From: Clostridia bacterium
Lineage (GTDB): Bacteria; Bacillota; Clostridia; Oscillospirales; Acutalibacteraceae
Direction: 5' to 3'
Length of the DNA: 64,000 nucleotides
Assembly: GCA_017502085.1 (NCBI GenBank)
Contig: JAFVVQ010000044.1
Span: 56,892-120,891 of the forward strand
Both the position numbers and the translations under genes were made by a program. The stretch's first letter is position 1. The number at the start of each line of letters is the position of its first letter. The notes below the pieces were generated by a model that did no database searches, was not told the DNA's origin, and saw only the letters and a list, made by a program, of their open reading frames with translations. Below, in pieces: positions 44,059 to 52,242 of this stretch.

Positions 44059-46080
44059 GTGGGAAGCAATATGCGTTCCGAAACCGACCGCACCTCTGCA
44101 ATCATTATCCTGATCTGTATGGCGATGATTGCAATTGGTTGTGTGCTGGGTATATCGTATCTTGTTGAATATAATTTTTATGAAAAAGGTGACTGCGGCA
44201 ACACTGCCAAAACCGTTGCATTTCAGATATATTCTCTCGATGACCTTGAGCAGGTAGAGGATTACTATGCCTGTTTTTATTCTGACGAAGACAGCTACCG
44301 TCTAAACTATTATAAAGACCGTTTCTCGCCTGAACGTACCAATTTCAGATTCTACGTTACCGATAACAGCGGAGTGGTTTATTACACGAACTCCGGTTCG
44401 GGTGCATCGGGTGTTGCAGATGAGTTCCGCAAGGCGGGATACAGCGGAAGTTCCAGCTTCTTTATTTATGATGAAAAAGGCGAAACAATTCCGCTCAGAA
44501 TCAACTATTTTATATCGGAATCAGACGGCAAACCTGTCAATGACAAATATTCAAGTGCATTCCGCTGGATTGAAATTGCGGATATGCTCAAGTATGTGTT
44601 GTTCCTTGCATTAGGTGTTGCAGCGGTTGTTATTATCATAATGCTGTCCATGCTGACAATGAATGCAGGTATGAAAGAAAATGAGTCGGGCGAGGTTGAG
44701 CCGGGATTTATCGACAAAATTCCGTTTGATATCTGCCTTTTGTTCCTGTTGGTGGTTTTTGCCGCGTCATGGGTCATTATGGGTCTGACTATGGCGGGCG
44801 ACGTCGGAATGGTTCTCAACAACGTTATCGTTATGATTGTGTTTGTTGCAGTTGTTCTTGTTCTGATGACGTTTCTCACAACTCTTTCCGTTCGTGTCAA
44901 GATGGGTAAACTTTATAAAAACACCGTTATTTACAGAATTATCCGCAAGTTCAAAAGAAGAACTCCCCGAAGCCTGAGAAAGCGTATTTTCAAGGAACTC
45001 AGCTTTTTCAAGAAGCTCTGTATCGGTATCACGTTATTTATCCTTGCCGAGGCGGCAATTCTTGTTTCGATGGCATATCTCGGTATTATCGGCGAAGTGT
45101 TTGAACCCATGAGCGTACTCGGAATGTTTCTTGTTTTATGGGCGCTTTCAAGACTGGTGCTTATCCCGATTATTGCGATGATTGCAATCAATCTGAACTA
45201 TATCCGTGATGAGGGTCAGCGTCTTGCGGAGGGTGTTCTCGGAGACGAAATTGCGAGCAAGCTGACCATTGCAAGTTTCAGGGCACACGGCAAAAACCTT
45301 GACCAGATCAAAAAAGAAATCAATAAGGCGATGGAGCAGGAAATCAAAAGCGAAAGACTCAAGACCGAATTGATTACCAACGTTTCTCACGATATAAAAA
45401 CTCCGCTCACCTCGATTGTCAGCTACGTTGATATTCTTCGCCGTGAAGAAACAACCGAAGAAGAAAGAGAAAAGTATCTTGAAATTCTTTCACGTCACAC
45501 CAAAAACCTTAATATATTGCTCGATGAGCTTATTGAAGCATCAAAAATCAGTTCGGGAAATATCGAAATCGAGCTTTCGAAAATCAGCCTTAATATTATA
45601 ATCAGCCAGACGGTAGAGGAATTTGCCGACAAGCTCGAAAAAAACGGTCTGCTTCCCCGTGTTATTATGCCCGAGGATGACGTTTACGTTATGGGTGACG
45701 GCAGATGGGTATGGCGTATTCTTGCCAACCTGCTCAATAATGCCTGTAAATATGCCGCGCCCGATACCGACGTTGAAATAAGACTTGATGAAGAAAACGG
45801 CAAAGCCGCACTCCGCATTTCCAACATTGCTAAATCGGAAATAACGCTTGATGCACAGGAGCTTACCGAAAGGTTTGTCAGGGGTGACAGCTCCCGTCAC
45901 ACCGAGGGAAGCGGACTCGGTCTTTCAATAACAAAGATTCTTGCCGAGCTTCAGGATGCAAGTCTTGAGGTCGAGGTGGATGATTCACAGAAATTCACGG
46001 CAAAGCTTCTTTTTGATATTGCGGCGGAAGAAAAAACCGTTTCCAAGAAGAAAAAGAACCGTTCATCGGAGGGCAAATAA
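44059..46080 (+). CDS. Membrane sensor histidine kinase
   Basis: A 673-residue kinase starting with GTG (44059) 6 bases after AGAGGGGGA. It has a first transmembrane span near 12-34, an outside domain (about 40-175), then at least five further spans (about 178-375), an unusual amount. HisKA has His444 in NVSHDIKTPL; the ATPase domain has NLLNNACKY and GSGLGLSITKI. It likely senses an envelope signal and drives the adjacent regulator. The C-terminus is Lys-rich. Confidence 0.92.
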   Translation: MGSNMRSETDRTSAIIILICMAMIAIGCVLGISYLVEYNFYEKGDCGNTAKTVAFQIYSLDDLEQVEDYYACFYSDEDSYRLNYYKDRFSPERTNFRFYVTDNSGVVYYTNSGSGASGVADEFRKAGYSGSSSFFIYDEKGETIPLRINYFISESDGKPVNDKYSSAFRWIEIADMLKYVLFLALGVAAVVIIIMLSMLTMNAGMKENESGEVEPGFIDKIPFDICLLFLLVVFAASWVIMGLTMAGDVGMVLNNVIVMIVFVAVVLVLMTFLTTLSVRVKMGKLYKNTVIYRIIRKFKRRTPRSLRKRIFKELSFFKKLCIGITLFILAEAAILVSMAYLGIIGEVFEPMSVLGMFLVLWALSRLVLIPIIAMIAINLNYIRDEGQRLAEGVLGDEIASKLTIASFRAHGKNLDQIKKEINKAMEQEIKSERLKTELITNVSHDIKTPLTSIVSYVDILRREETTEEEREKYLEILSRHTKNLNILLDELIEASKISSGNIEIELSKISLNIIISQTVEEFADKLEKNGLLPRVIMPEDDVYVMGDGRWVWRILANLLNNACKYAAPDTDVEIRLDEENGKAALRISNIAKSEITLDAQELTERFVRGDSSRHTEGSGLGLSITKILAELQDASLEVEVDDSQKFTAKLLFDIAAEEKTVSKKKKNRSSEGK

Positions 46081-46962
46081 TTGAAACTGAAAATTATTGC
46101 GGCGGCAATGCTGATTCTGTCAATATCGCTTTTAGCCGCTTGTACAGATAAAGAAGAAAATAATCTGACAACAACAGAGCAGACCGTACCGACAACGGCG
46201 ACGACAGCAGTATCCCAAGTGCCGACAACAGTTGAAGTGACTGAAACAACGACTGTGCCGACCACTGCTGAGCCGACAACGGCGGAAACAACGACCTTCA
46301 GGTCAACGACAAAGCCGAACAAAAAAGATGAAGAAAAACCGCTTGTTACCGATAAAGGCAGAGTTTATTCCGAAAAGGCAATTGTCAAAGCTGACCTTAA
46401 ATACGGCGTTATAGTCCATAAGTATAAAACGATATATTATCAGATGATTGACGGAGAAAGAAAAGACTGCGGCAGCAAATATACGGGATATACATATTAT
46501 CGCCGTGGATACAGTGCAACTTATAAGGAACTTCTTCCCGCGGCAAGAGAAAACCGTGAAATCTACAGTGATTATATTGATGACATTCTGAAGATTATCA
46601 ACGGATACAGAGCGGAAAAGGGTGTTGCTCCTCTTCAGTTGAGCGAAAAGCTTACTGTAATGTCCTGCGTAAGGGCAGAGGAAATTGCGTGGTCAGGTGT
46701 ACAGGGTCACACGAGACCCGACGGCACAAAATGTTTCAGCATATTCAAGGAAGCGGGTTTTGAAAAGGGCAGAGCCGGCGAAAATCTCGGCTACGGTTTT
46801 TCAACCCCCGAAAGTGTCTGTCAGGCGTGGAAGGAATCAAAAACTCACTACGAAAACATAATGGATCCCGGGTTTGTCGAGGTCGGCATCGGCGTTGCCG
46901 CTGACCCCGACGAAAGAGGAAAGCTCGTGTGGTCATTGCATTTTCTGAGCGACTATGATTAA
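46081..46962 (+). CDS. CAP/SCP-domain lipoprotein
   Basis: A 293-residue secreted lipoprotein starting with TTG (46081), 7 bases after GGAGGG and directly after the kinase stop. Lipobox LLAAC; then a Thr-rich linker (TTVPTTAEPTTAETTT); residues about 180-290 form a CAP domain of the CAP/PR-1 superfamily (SVVRAEE-like CVRAEEIAWS, QGHTRPDG, AGENLGYGF, WSLHF). These bacterial domains act at the cell surface, some binding or cutting polymers. Co-transcribed with the two-component genes, so it may be part of the response. Confidence 0.9.
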   Translation: MKLKIIAAAMLILSISLLAACTDKEENNLTTTEQTVPTTATTAVSQVPTTVEVTETTTVPTTAEPTTAETTTFRSTTKPNKKDEEKPLVTDKGRVYSEKAIVKADLKYGVIVHKYKTIYYQMIDGERKDCGSKYTGYTYYRRGYSATYKELLPAARENREIYSDYIDDILKIINGYRAEKGVAPLQLSEKLTVMSCVRAEEIAWSGVQGHTRPDGTKCFSIFKEAGFEKGRAGENLGYGFSTPESVCQAWKESKTHYENIMDPGFVEVGIGVAADPDERGKLVWSLHFLSDYD

Positions 46963-46972
46963 TAAAAAGCAA

Positions 46973-47001
46973 AAGGACATCGGCGGTTAACCGATGTCCT
47001 T
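46973..47001. terminator. Bidirectional terminator
   Basis: AAGGACATCGG / CCGATGTCCTT (46973-46983 with 46991-47001), 11-bp perfect stem with a 7-nt loop; A-rich on the left and TTAATTT on the right. Serves the CAP gene and the convergent uraA. Confidence 0.82.
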
Positions 47002-47024
47002 AATTTATGCCTTGAAGTTAATTC

Positions 47025-48413
47025 TTATTTCTTTTTCTTGGAAAGAATGATGTTGACGAGGATGCCGAGGATGAGTGCGGTTGCGATTGATGTGATCTGA
47101 ATCTTGCCGAAAGTGAGAGCAAGACCGCCGATACCCGCGATGAGAATAACGGAAACAACGAAGAGGTTTCTGTTGTCTTCGAGGTTAACCTTCTGCACCA
47201 TCTTGAGACCGCTGACTGCGATGAAGCCGTAAAGAGCCATGCAGATACCGCCCATTACGCAAGAGGGGATGGAGTTAACGAATGCAACGAAGGGGGATAC
47301 GAATGCAATGAGGATTGCAAGAATCGCAGCAGTGATAATTGTTGAAACCGAAGCGTTTCCTGTGATTGCAACGCAGGCAACAGATTCGCCGTAAGTGGTG
47401 TTGGGGCATCCGCCGAATGCTGCGCCGACCATTGAACCTACGCCGTCGCCGAGAAGAGTTCTGTGAAGACCGGGCTCCTTAAGAAGGTCTTTTTCGATGA
47501 TGGAGGAGATGTTCTTGTGGTCAGCGATATGCTCGGCAAAAACAACGAATGCAACGGGAACATATGCCATTGCAAGTGAGCCGAGATATGAACCGTCAAT
47601 CTCCTTGAATCCGTCAAGAGCATTGACAAACGTGAATTTGGGGAACTGGAAGAAGGTGTTGATTGTCACACCGTCTGCCCAGAGAGCAGTGATGGGGGAG
47701 AAGTCGATAACCTTGAGAGCATCAATGCCTGCGGCGTTACCGATAACGGTGAATATCGCTGCAACGGCGTAGCCCGAAAGAATACCGATAATGAATGGGA
47801 TAAGCTTTGCCGATTTCTTGCCGAAAACGGAGCAAGCCATTGTTACAAGAAGAGCAATAAGACCGCAAAGAACGGCGATGAGTGTGTGACCGCCTGCGGG
47901 AGCTTTCTGGAGGTCGCCGACTGCATTGCCTGCGAGTGAAAGACCGATGATTGCAACGGTGGGGCCGATAACCTGCTTGGGCATAAGCTTGTCAATCCAG
48001 TTAACACCTGCAATCTTGACGATTGCGGCAATAACAACGTAAACAAGACCTGCGAAAATCGCACCGATGATGAGACCTGCAAAGCCTGCCTGCGCTGAAA
48101 CGGCACCTGCAAAAGCGGCTGACATTGAGCCGAGGAAAGCGAAGGATGAGCCGAGGAAAACGGGGCTCTTTGCTTTTGTGAAAAGAATATAAACGAGGGT
48201 ACCTACACCTGCACCGAGAAGTGCGGCGGCGGGGCTCATCTGTGCGTTGAATTCCCAGGTAACAGCGCCTGAATCGATAGCGGCGAGCACGTTGCCGTTA
48301 ATGATAACGGGAACAACAAGAGTTGCTGCCATAATTGCAAGAAGCTGCTGGAAAGCAAAAACGATGAGCTGACCGAATTTGGGTTTGTCTTTGATGTTGT
48401 AGACGAGTTTCAT
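47025..48413 (-). CDS. uraA: Uracil/xanthine permease
   Basis: A 462-residue NCS2-family nucleobase:cation symporter, with about 14 membrane segments. FAFQQLLAIMAATLVVP at the N-terminus, and the conserved region GCPNTTYGESVACVAITGNAS (family Q/N-x-T-x-Y-x-E motif) identify it. Most like UraA, which imports uracil. A GGAGG site precedes the ATG. Confidence 0.92.
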   Translation of the reverse strand: MKLVYNIKDKPKFGQLIVFAFQQLLAIMAATLVVPVIINGNVLAAIDSGAVTWEFNAQMSPAAALLGAGVGTLVYILFTKAKSPVFLGSSFAFLGSMSAAFAGAVSAQAGFAGLIIGAIFAGLVYVVIAAIVKIAGVNWIDKLMPKQVIGPTVAIIGLSLAGNAVGDLQKAPAGGHTLIAVLCGLIALLVTMACSVFGKKSAKLIPFIIGILSGYAVAAIFTVIGNAAGIDALKVIDFSPITALWADGVTINTFFQFPKFTFVNALDGFKEIDGSYLGSLAMAYVPVAFVVFAEHIADHKNISSIIEKDLLKEPGLHRTLLGDGVGSMVGAAFGGCPNTTYGESVACVAITGNASVSTIITAAILAILIAFVSPFVAFVNSIPSCVMGGICMALYGFIAVSGLKMVQKVNLEDNRNLFVVSVILIAGIGGLALTFGKIQITSIATALILGILVNIILSKKKK

Positions 48414-48454
48414 TTTCTGACCTCCATAAAGTATGTTGGGCTATGCCACAGATT

Positions 48455-48483
48455 ATTTTATCATCATAAAATATCTTTGTAAA
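48455..48483 (-). promoter_or_regulatory. Promoter of uraA
   Basis: Minus-strand TTTACA (48478-48483), 17-base spacer, TAAAAT (48455-48460). Leader is too short for a PyrR or purine riboswitch structure that I can see. Confidence 0.6.
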
Positions 48484-48585
48484 CCCTTTTGCGACAGATT
48501 ACGTGCCAAACATTCAGCATAATTATTGTTTAAAATGCATATTTGGAAGCGGAATTATAACATATTACAAAAAAATTTCTATCGC

Positions 48586-48614
48586 TTGACATCGGCACAC
48601 CGTTGTGCTATATC
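48586..48614 (+). promoter_or_regulatory. Promoter of the antiporter gene with spacer palindrome
   Basis: TTGACA (48586-48591), 17-base spacer, TATATC (48609-48614). The spacer holds GCACA-CCGT-TGTGC, a palindrome that could be an operator. Confidence 0.6.
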
Positions 48615-48661
48615 TTAATAGGTTTCAAAACCAAAATATATAAAGGAATCAGGCGAAAAAA

Positions 48662-49942
48662 ATGGAAACTTTGCTTTGTCTTTCAATCGCTATTGCGGCG
48701 GGTCTTTTTATGAGTCGTCTTTCGAAGTTGCTCAATCTGCCCTCAGTAACCGCATATCTTGTTGCAGGTATCGTTGTCGGTCCCTATTGCCTCGGCAGAC
48801 TCGGTATTGACGGTCTCGGCTTCACCTCAAGTGCAAACGTCAAGGAGTTTGAAATAATTTCAAACGTTGCCCTCGGCTTCATTGCTTTTGCAATCGGCAA
48901 TGAATTCAGACTTTCCCAGCTGAAGCAGGTCGGCAAAAAGGCGACCTTCATCGGTATTTTCCAGGCTTTGGTAGCAACCCTCTGCGTTGATGCGGCGCTC
49001 ATTGGTTTGCACTTTGCTCTCGGAGAAAAGCTTCCTCTGCCAATGGCAATCACGCTCGGCGCTGTTGCGGCAGCGACCGCTCCCGCAGCAACCCTGATGG
49101 TAGTCCGTCAGTATAAGGCAAAGGGTAAGCTCACCGATTTGTTGCTTCCCATCGTTGCGATTGACGATGCGATCGGTCTTATCATTTTTGCAGTATCCTT
49201 CGGAATTTCAAAGGCACTTGTGCACGGCGAATTCAGTCTTGTCTCAATCATCGTTGAACCGATTCTTGAAATTGTCTGCTCTCTTGCACTGGGTGCAATT
49301 ATGGGTGTTCTTTTCACCTTCTGCGAAAAGTTTTTCAGTTCAAACAGCAAACGTTTGAGTCTTTCCATCACCTTCGTTATCTTTACTGTTGCCCTTTCGA
49401 TGATCAAATTCGAAATCGGCGGAGTTCACATCGGCTTCTCGGCTCTTCTCGTATGTATGATGCTCGGAACGATGTTCTGCAATCTCTGTGATTTCTCTGC
49501 TGAAATTATGGAGAAAACCGACAAATGGACAAACCCTCTTTTCACACTTTTCTTTGTCCTCAGCGGTGCGGAGCTTGAACTCGGCGTTTTCACGGATTTT
49601 GCAATCGTCGGCATCGGTGTGGCTTATATCATTTCCCGTTCGCTCGGCAAGTATCTCGGCGCTTATTCAAGCGCAAAGATTTGTCACTGCGATAAGAAGA
49701 CTACACAGTATCTCGGTATAACCCTTCTTCCGCAGGCGGGCGTTGCTCTCGGAATGAGTGTCACAGCTATGGAGCTCGGAGAAATCGGCAATCTTATCAG
49801 AAACATTGTTCTCTTCTCGGTGCTTATCTATGAGCTTGTCGGTCCCACTCTCACAAAAATTTCGCTCGCAAAAGCAGGCGAAATCGCTCCCAAAGAGCCT
49901 CACCATCACAGAAAGAACAGGACAGCTCCCGCAAAGGTATAA
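48662..49942 (+). CDS. CPA2-type cation/proton antiporter
   Basis: A 426-residue membrane protein of the Na+/H+ or K+/H+ exchanger fold (Kef/CPA2-like), with about 12 spans. LPSVTAYLVAGIVVGPY at the N-terminus and the ATAPAATLMVVRQY and AIDDAIGLIIF segments (double-Asp-like ion site) are visible. There is no C-terminal RCK domain. Exchange of Na+ or K+ for protons is inferred from the family. Confidence 0.88.
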   Translation: METLLCLSIAIAAGLFMSRLSKLLNLPSVTAYLVAGIVVGPYCLGRLGIDGLGFTSSANVKEFEIISNVALGFIAFAIGNEFRLSQLKQVGKKATFIGIFQALVATLCVDAALIGLHFALGEKLPLPMAITLGAVAAATAPAATLMVVRQYKAKGKLTDLLLPIVAIDDAIGLIIFAVSFGISKALVHGEFSLVSIIVEPILEIVCSLALGAIMGVLFTFCEKFFSSNSKRLSLSITFVIFTVALSMIKFEIGGVHIGFSALLVCMMLGTMFCNLCDFSAEIMEKTDKWTNPLFTLFFVLSGAELELGVFTDFAIVGIGVAYIISRSLGKYLGAYSSAKICHCDKKTTQYLGITLLPQAGVALGMSVTAMELGEIGNLIRNIVLFSVLIYELVGPTLTKISLAKAGEIAPKEPHHHRKNRTAPAKV

Positions 49943-49984
49943 AAGCGGGGTTGCTTCACAAAGCGAAGAAAAAATCGGATTGAT

Positions 49985-50031
49985 AAACGGCTTGCAGAGG
50001 TTAACTGAAAACCTTTGTAAGCCGTTTTTTG
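49985..50031 (+). terminator. Terminator of the antiporter gene
   Basis: A long stem, AAACGGCTTGCAGAGGTT paired with AACCTTTGTAAGCCGTTT (with two G-U pairs), then a T-run. Confidence 0.85.
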
Positions 50032-50115
50032 ATGTTATGCGGATTCCTTGACAGAGTTTTGAAACGTATATATAATTATTTTGAGGATTGTTGTGTAAAA
50101 AAAGGAGGAGTGAAA

Positions 50116-50904
50116 ATGTTAGGAGCAATTATCGGAGATATCGTCGGATCTCCCTACGAATTCACATCGGACAAAACAAAGGATTTCAGATTTCTTGCAC
50201 CGTACTGTACGCCGACGGATGACAGCATTATGACAATTGCTGTCGGTTGTGCCTGTGTTGAGGCGGATTGTGATGATGAGGACGAATTCAAAAAAATCCT
50301 TACGCAGAAAATGAGAGAGCTGGGCAGACAGTATCCCGATGCGGGTTACGGCAGCGGATTTTACAACTGGCTTATGGAAGATGACGAGGGACCCTACGGA
50401 AGCTTCGGGAACGGCTCTGCCATGAGAGTTTCGCCCGTAGCGTGGGTGGCTGATACGCTCGAAGATGCCGAAAGACTTGCAAAATGGAGCGCCGAGGTCA
50501 CTCACAATCATCCTGAAGGAGTACGGGGTGCGCAGGCGGTAGCGGCGGCAATTTTTCTTGCAAGAAGCGGCTCGGATAAGGATGAAATAAGGGAATATAT
50601 CGAGGAAAATTATTACAGTCTCGATTTTACTGTCGACGGAATCAGAGACGGCTATAGCTTCAATGTCACTTGCCGGGGCAGTGTGCCTGAGGCGATAGTG
50701 TGCTTCCTTGATTCGACAGATTTCGAGGACGCCGTCAGGAACGCGGTCTCTCTCGGCGGCGATGCTGATACCCAGGCTTGTATTGCGGGTTCGATTGCCG
50801 AAGCATACTACGGAATTCCCGAAAGTCTTCAGGAAGAAATTTTTGATTATTTAGACGACGTTTTACAGGATTATTATTGGTCTTATGCAGACGAATTATA
50901 TTGA
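50116..50904 (+). CDS. ADP-ribosylglycohydrolase (DraG/ARH family)
   Basis: A 262-residue enzyme of the ADP-ribosyl-hydrolase (DraG/ARH) family, which removes ADP-ribose from proteins or nucleic acids using two Mg ions. Metal-binding TDDS at residues 34-37 and GGDADTQACIAG at 214-225 are intact; GNGSAMRVSPVAW and VTHNHPEGVRGAQA also match. The ATG at 50116 follows AAAGGAGG. It lies 19 bases upstream of rtcB in one apparent operon. Confidence 0.92.
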   Translation: MLGAIIGDIVGSPYEFTSDKTKDFRFLAPYCTPTDDSIMTIAVGCACVEADCDDEDEFKKILTQKMRELGRQYPDAGYGSGFYNWLMEDDEGPYGSFGNGSAMRVSPVAWVADTLEDAERLAKWSAEVTHNHPEGVRGAQAVAAAIFLARSGSDKDEIREYIEENYYSLDFTVDGIRDGYSFNVTCRGSVPEAIVCFLDSTDFEDAVRNAVSLGGDADTQACIAGSIAEAYYGIPESLQEEIFDYLDDVLQDYYWSYADELY

Positions 50905-50923
50905 TTGAAAGGAGTGATCAGGG

Positions 50924-52105
50924 ATGGCGTACGATCTTAAAATATTTACGGAAAACATTGAACCTGCTGCAACCAATCAGATTTATAACCTTCTTTCTCA
51001 ACCTCCGTTTCAGGAGTCGACTGTCAGAATTATGCCCGACGTTCATTACGGCAGCGGATGTGTTGTCGGCTTTACGGCGACCCTCAGCGACAAAGTGATC
51101 CCCAACGTTATCGGTGTTGATATCGGGTGCGGAATGCTGACGGTTGATCTCGGCAAAAGAGATATTGACCTTGCGGCGCTTGACGGGTTTATCCACGAAT
51201 GCATCCCCGCAGGCAGTAATCTTCATAAAAACAGCAGCACAACGGAATTTGCCGACCGACTTTACTGCGCAAAGGAATTGCGTGACCTTGAAAGAGTTTA
51301 CTGTTCACTCGGTACGCTCGGTGGAGGCAATCATTTCATTGAGGTTGACAGGGATGATGACGGCAACTGCTATCTCATAATCCACACGGGATCGAGAAAT
51401 CTCGGATTGCAGGTCGCAAAGCTCTATCAGCAGAAAGCCGTAACCGCGTGTAAGACTGCAGGCGATTCTGCAAAAAAAGAAATGCACGATTTATTGATGG
51501 CACAAGGCAAGGTTGCGGATATTCCCGACGCACTTGCGGAAATATCGGCAAAGTTTGCTCAGCGCACGAAAACTCCGCCTGAATTTTGCTATTTTGAGGG
51601 TGCGGAAACGGAAGCTTATATCCACGATATGAGAATCTGTCAGGAATTTGCATCACGCAACAGAAGGAAGATTGCCGACGATATTATGAAGCATCTCGGC
51701 GTTGTGAAGGCTGAATCCTTCGAGACCCTCCACAATTTTATCGATGAAGCTGGTATTGTACGCAAGGGTGCGATTCCTGCTCATAAGGGTCAGAAATTGC
51801 TTATTCCGATGAATATGCGTGACGGTTGTCTGATTGTGACGGGTAAGGGTAATCCCGACTGGAATTTTTCCGCTCCGCACGGTGCGGGCAGACTTATCAG
51901 CAGAGGCGAGGCGAAGGAACTTTTCACAGTCGAAGAATACGAACAGGCGATGGAAGGTATTTTCACAACAAGTGCAAATGCTTCGACGATCGACGAGTCG
52001 CCGATGGCGTATAAACCTGCAGATGAAATTATGCAACTGATTGAGCCCACCGTTCAGATTGAAAAAGTCATCAAGCCGATTTATAACTTCAAGGCAGGCA
52101 AATAA
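50924..52105 (+). CDS. rtcB: RtcB-type RNA ligase
   Basis: A 393-residue RtcB ligase, which joins RNA 2',3'-cyclic phosphate or 3'-phosphate ends to 5'-OH ends with GTP and Mn. Catalytic residues are complete: Asp66 and Cys69 in GVDIGCGM, His137 in GGGNHFIEV, His154 in HTGSRN, His270 in LHNF, and the guanylylated His319 in SAPHGAGR. The protein is shorter than E. coli-type RtcB (about 408), typical of the RtcB2-like group. No RtcA or archease nearby. Its partner here is an ADP-ribosylglycohydrolase. Confidence 0.95.
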   Translation: MAYDLKIFTENIEPAATNQIYNLLSQPPFQESTVRIMPDVHYGSGCVVGFTATLSDKVIPNVIGVDIGCGMLTVDLGKRDIDLAALDGFIHECIPAGSNLHKNSSTTEFADRLYCAKELRDLERVYCSLGTLGGGNHFIEVDRDDDGNCYLIIHTGSRNLGLQVAKLYQQKAVTACKTAGDSAKKEMHDLLMAQGKVADIPDALAEISAKFAQRTKTPPEFCYFEGAETEAYIHDMRICQEFASRNRRKIADDIMKHLGVVKAESFETLHNFIDEAGIVRKGAIPAHKGQKLLIPMNMRDGCLIVTGKGNPDWNFSAPHGAGRLISRGEAKELFTVEEYEQAMEGIFTTSANASTIDESPMAYKPADEIMQLIEPTVQIEKVIKPIYNFKAGK

Positions 52106-52123
52106 TCTGATATTTTAAAAAAT

Positions 52124-52170
52124 GCGGGGTTGCTCACGAAAAAAGTGAGCAGCCCCGTTAAAATTTTTTT
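52124..52170 (+). terminator. Terminator of the ARH-rtcB operon
   Basis: CGGGGTTGCTCAC / GTGAGCAGCCCCG (one G-U pair) at 52125-52137 and 52145-52157, followed by an A/T run ending in seven Ts. Confidence 0.88.
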
Positions 52171-52242
52171 AACATTTATGGTGCATTTCTCTGAAAGATG
52201 TGATATTATAAAGACAAATCCGTATGGAAAGGCGGTAAAATA

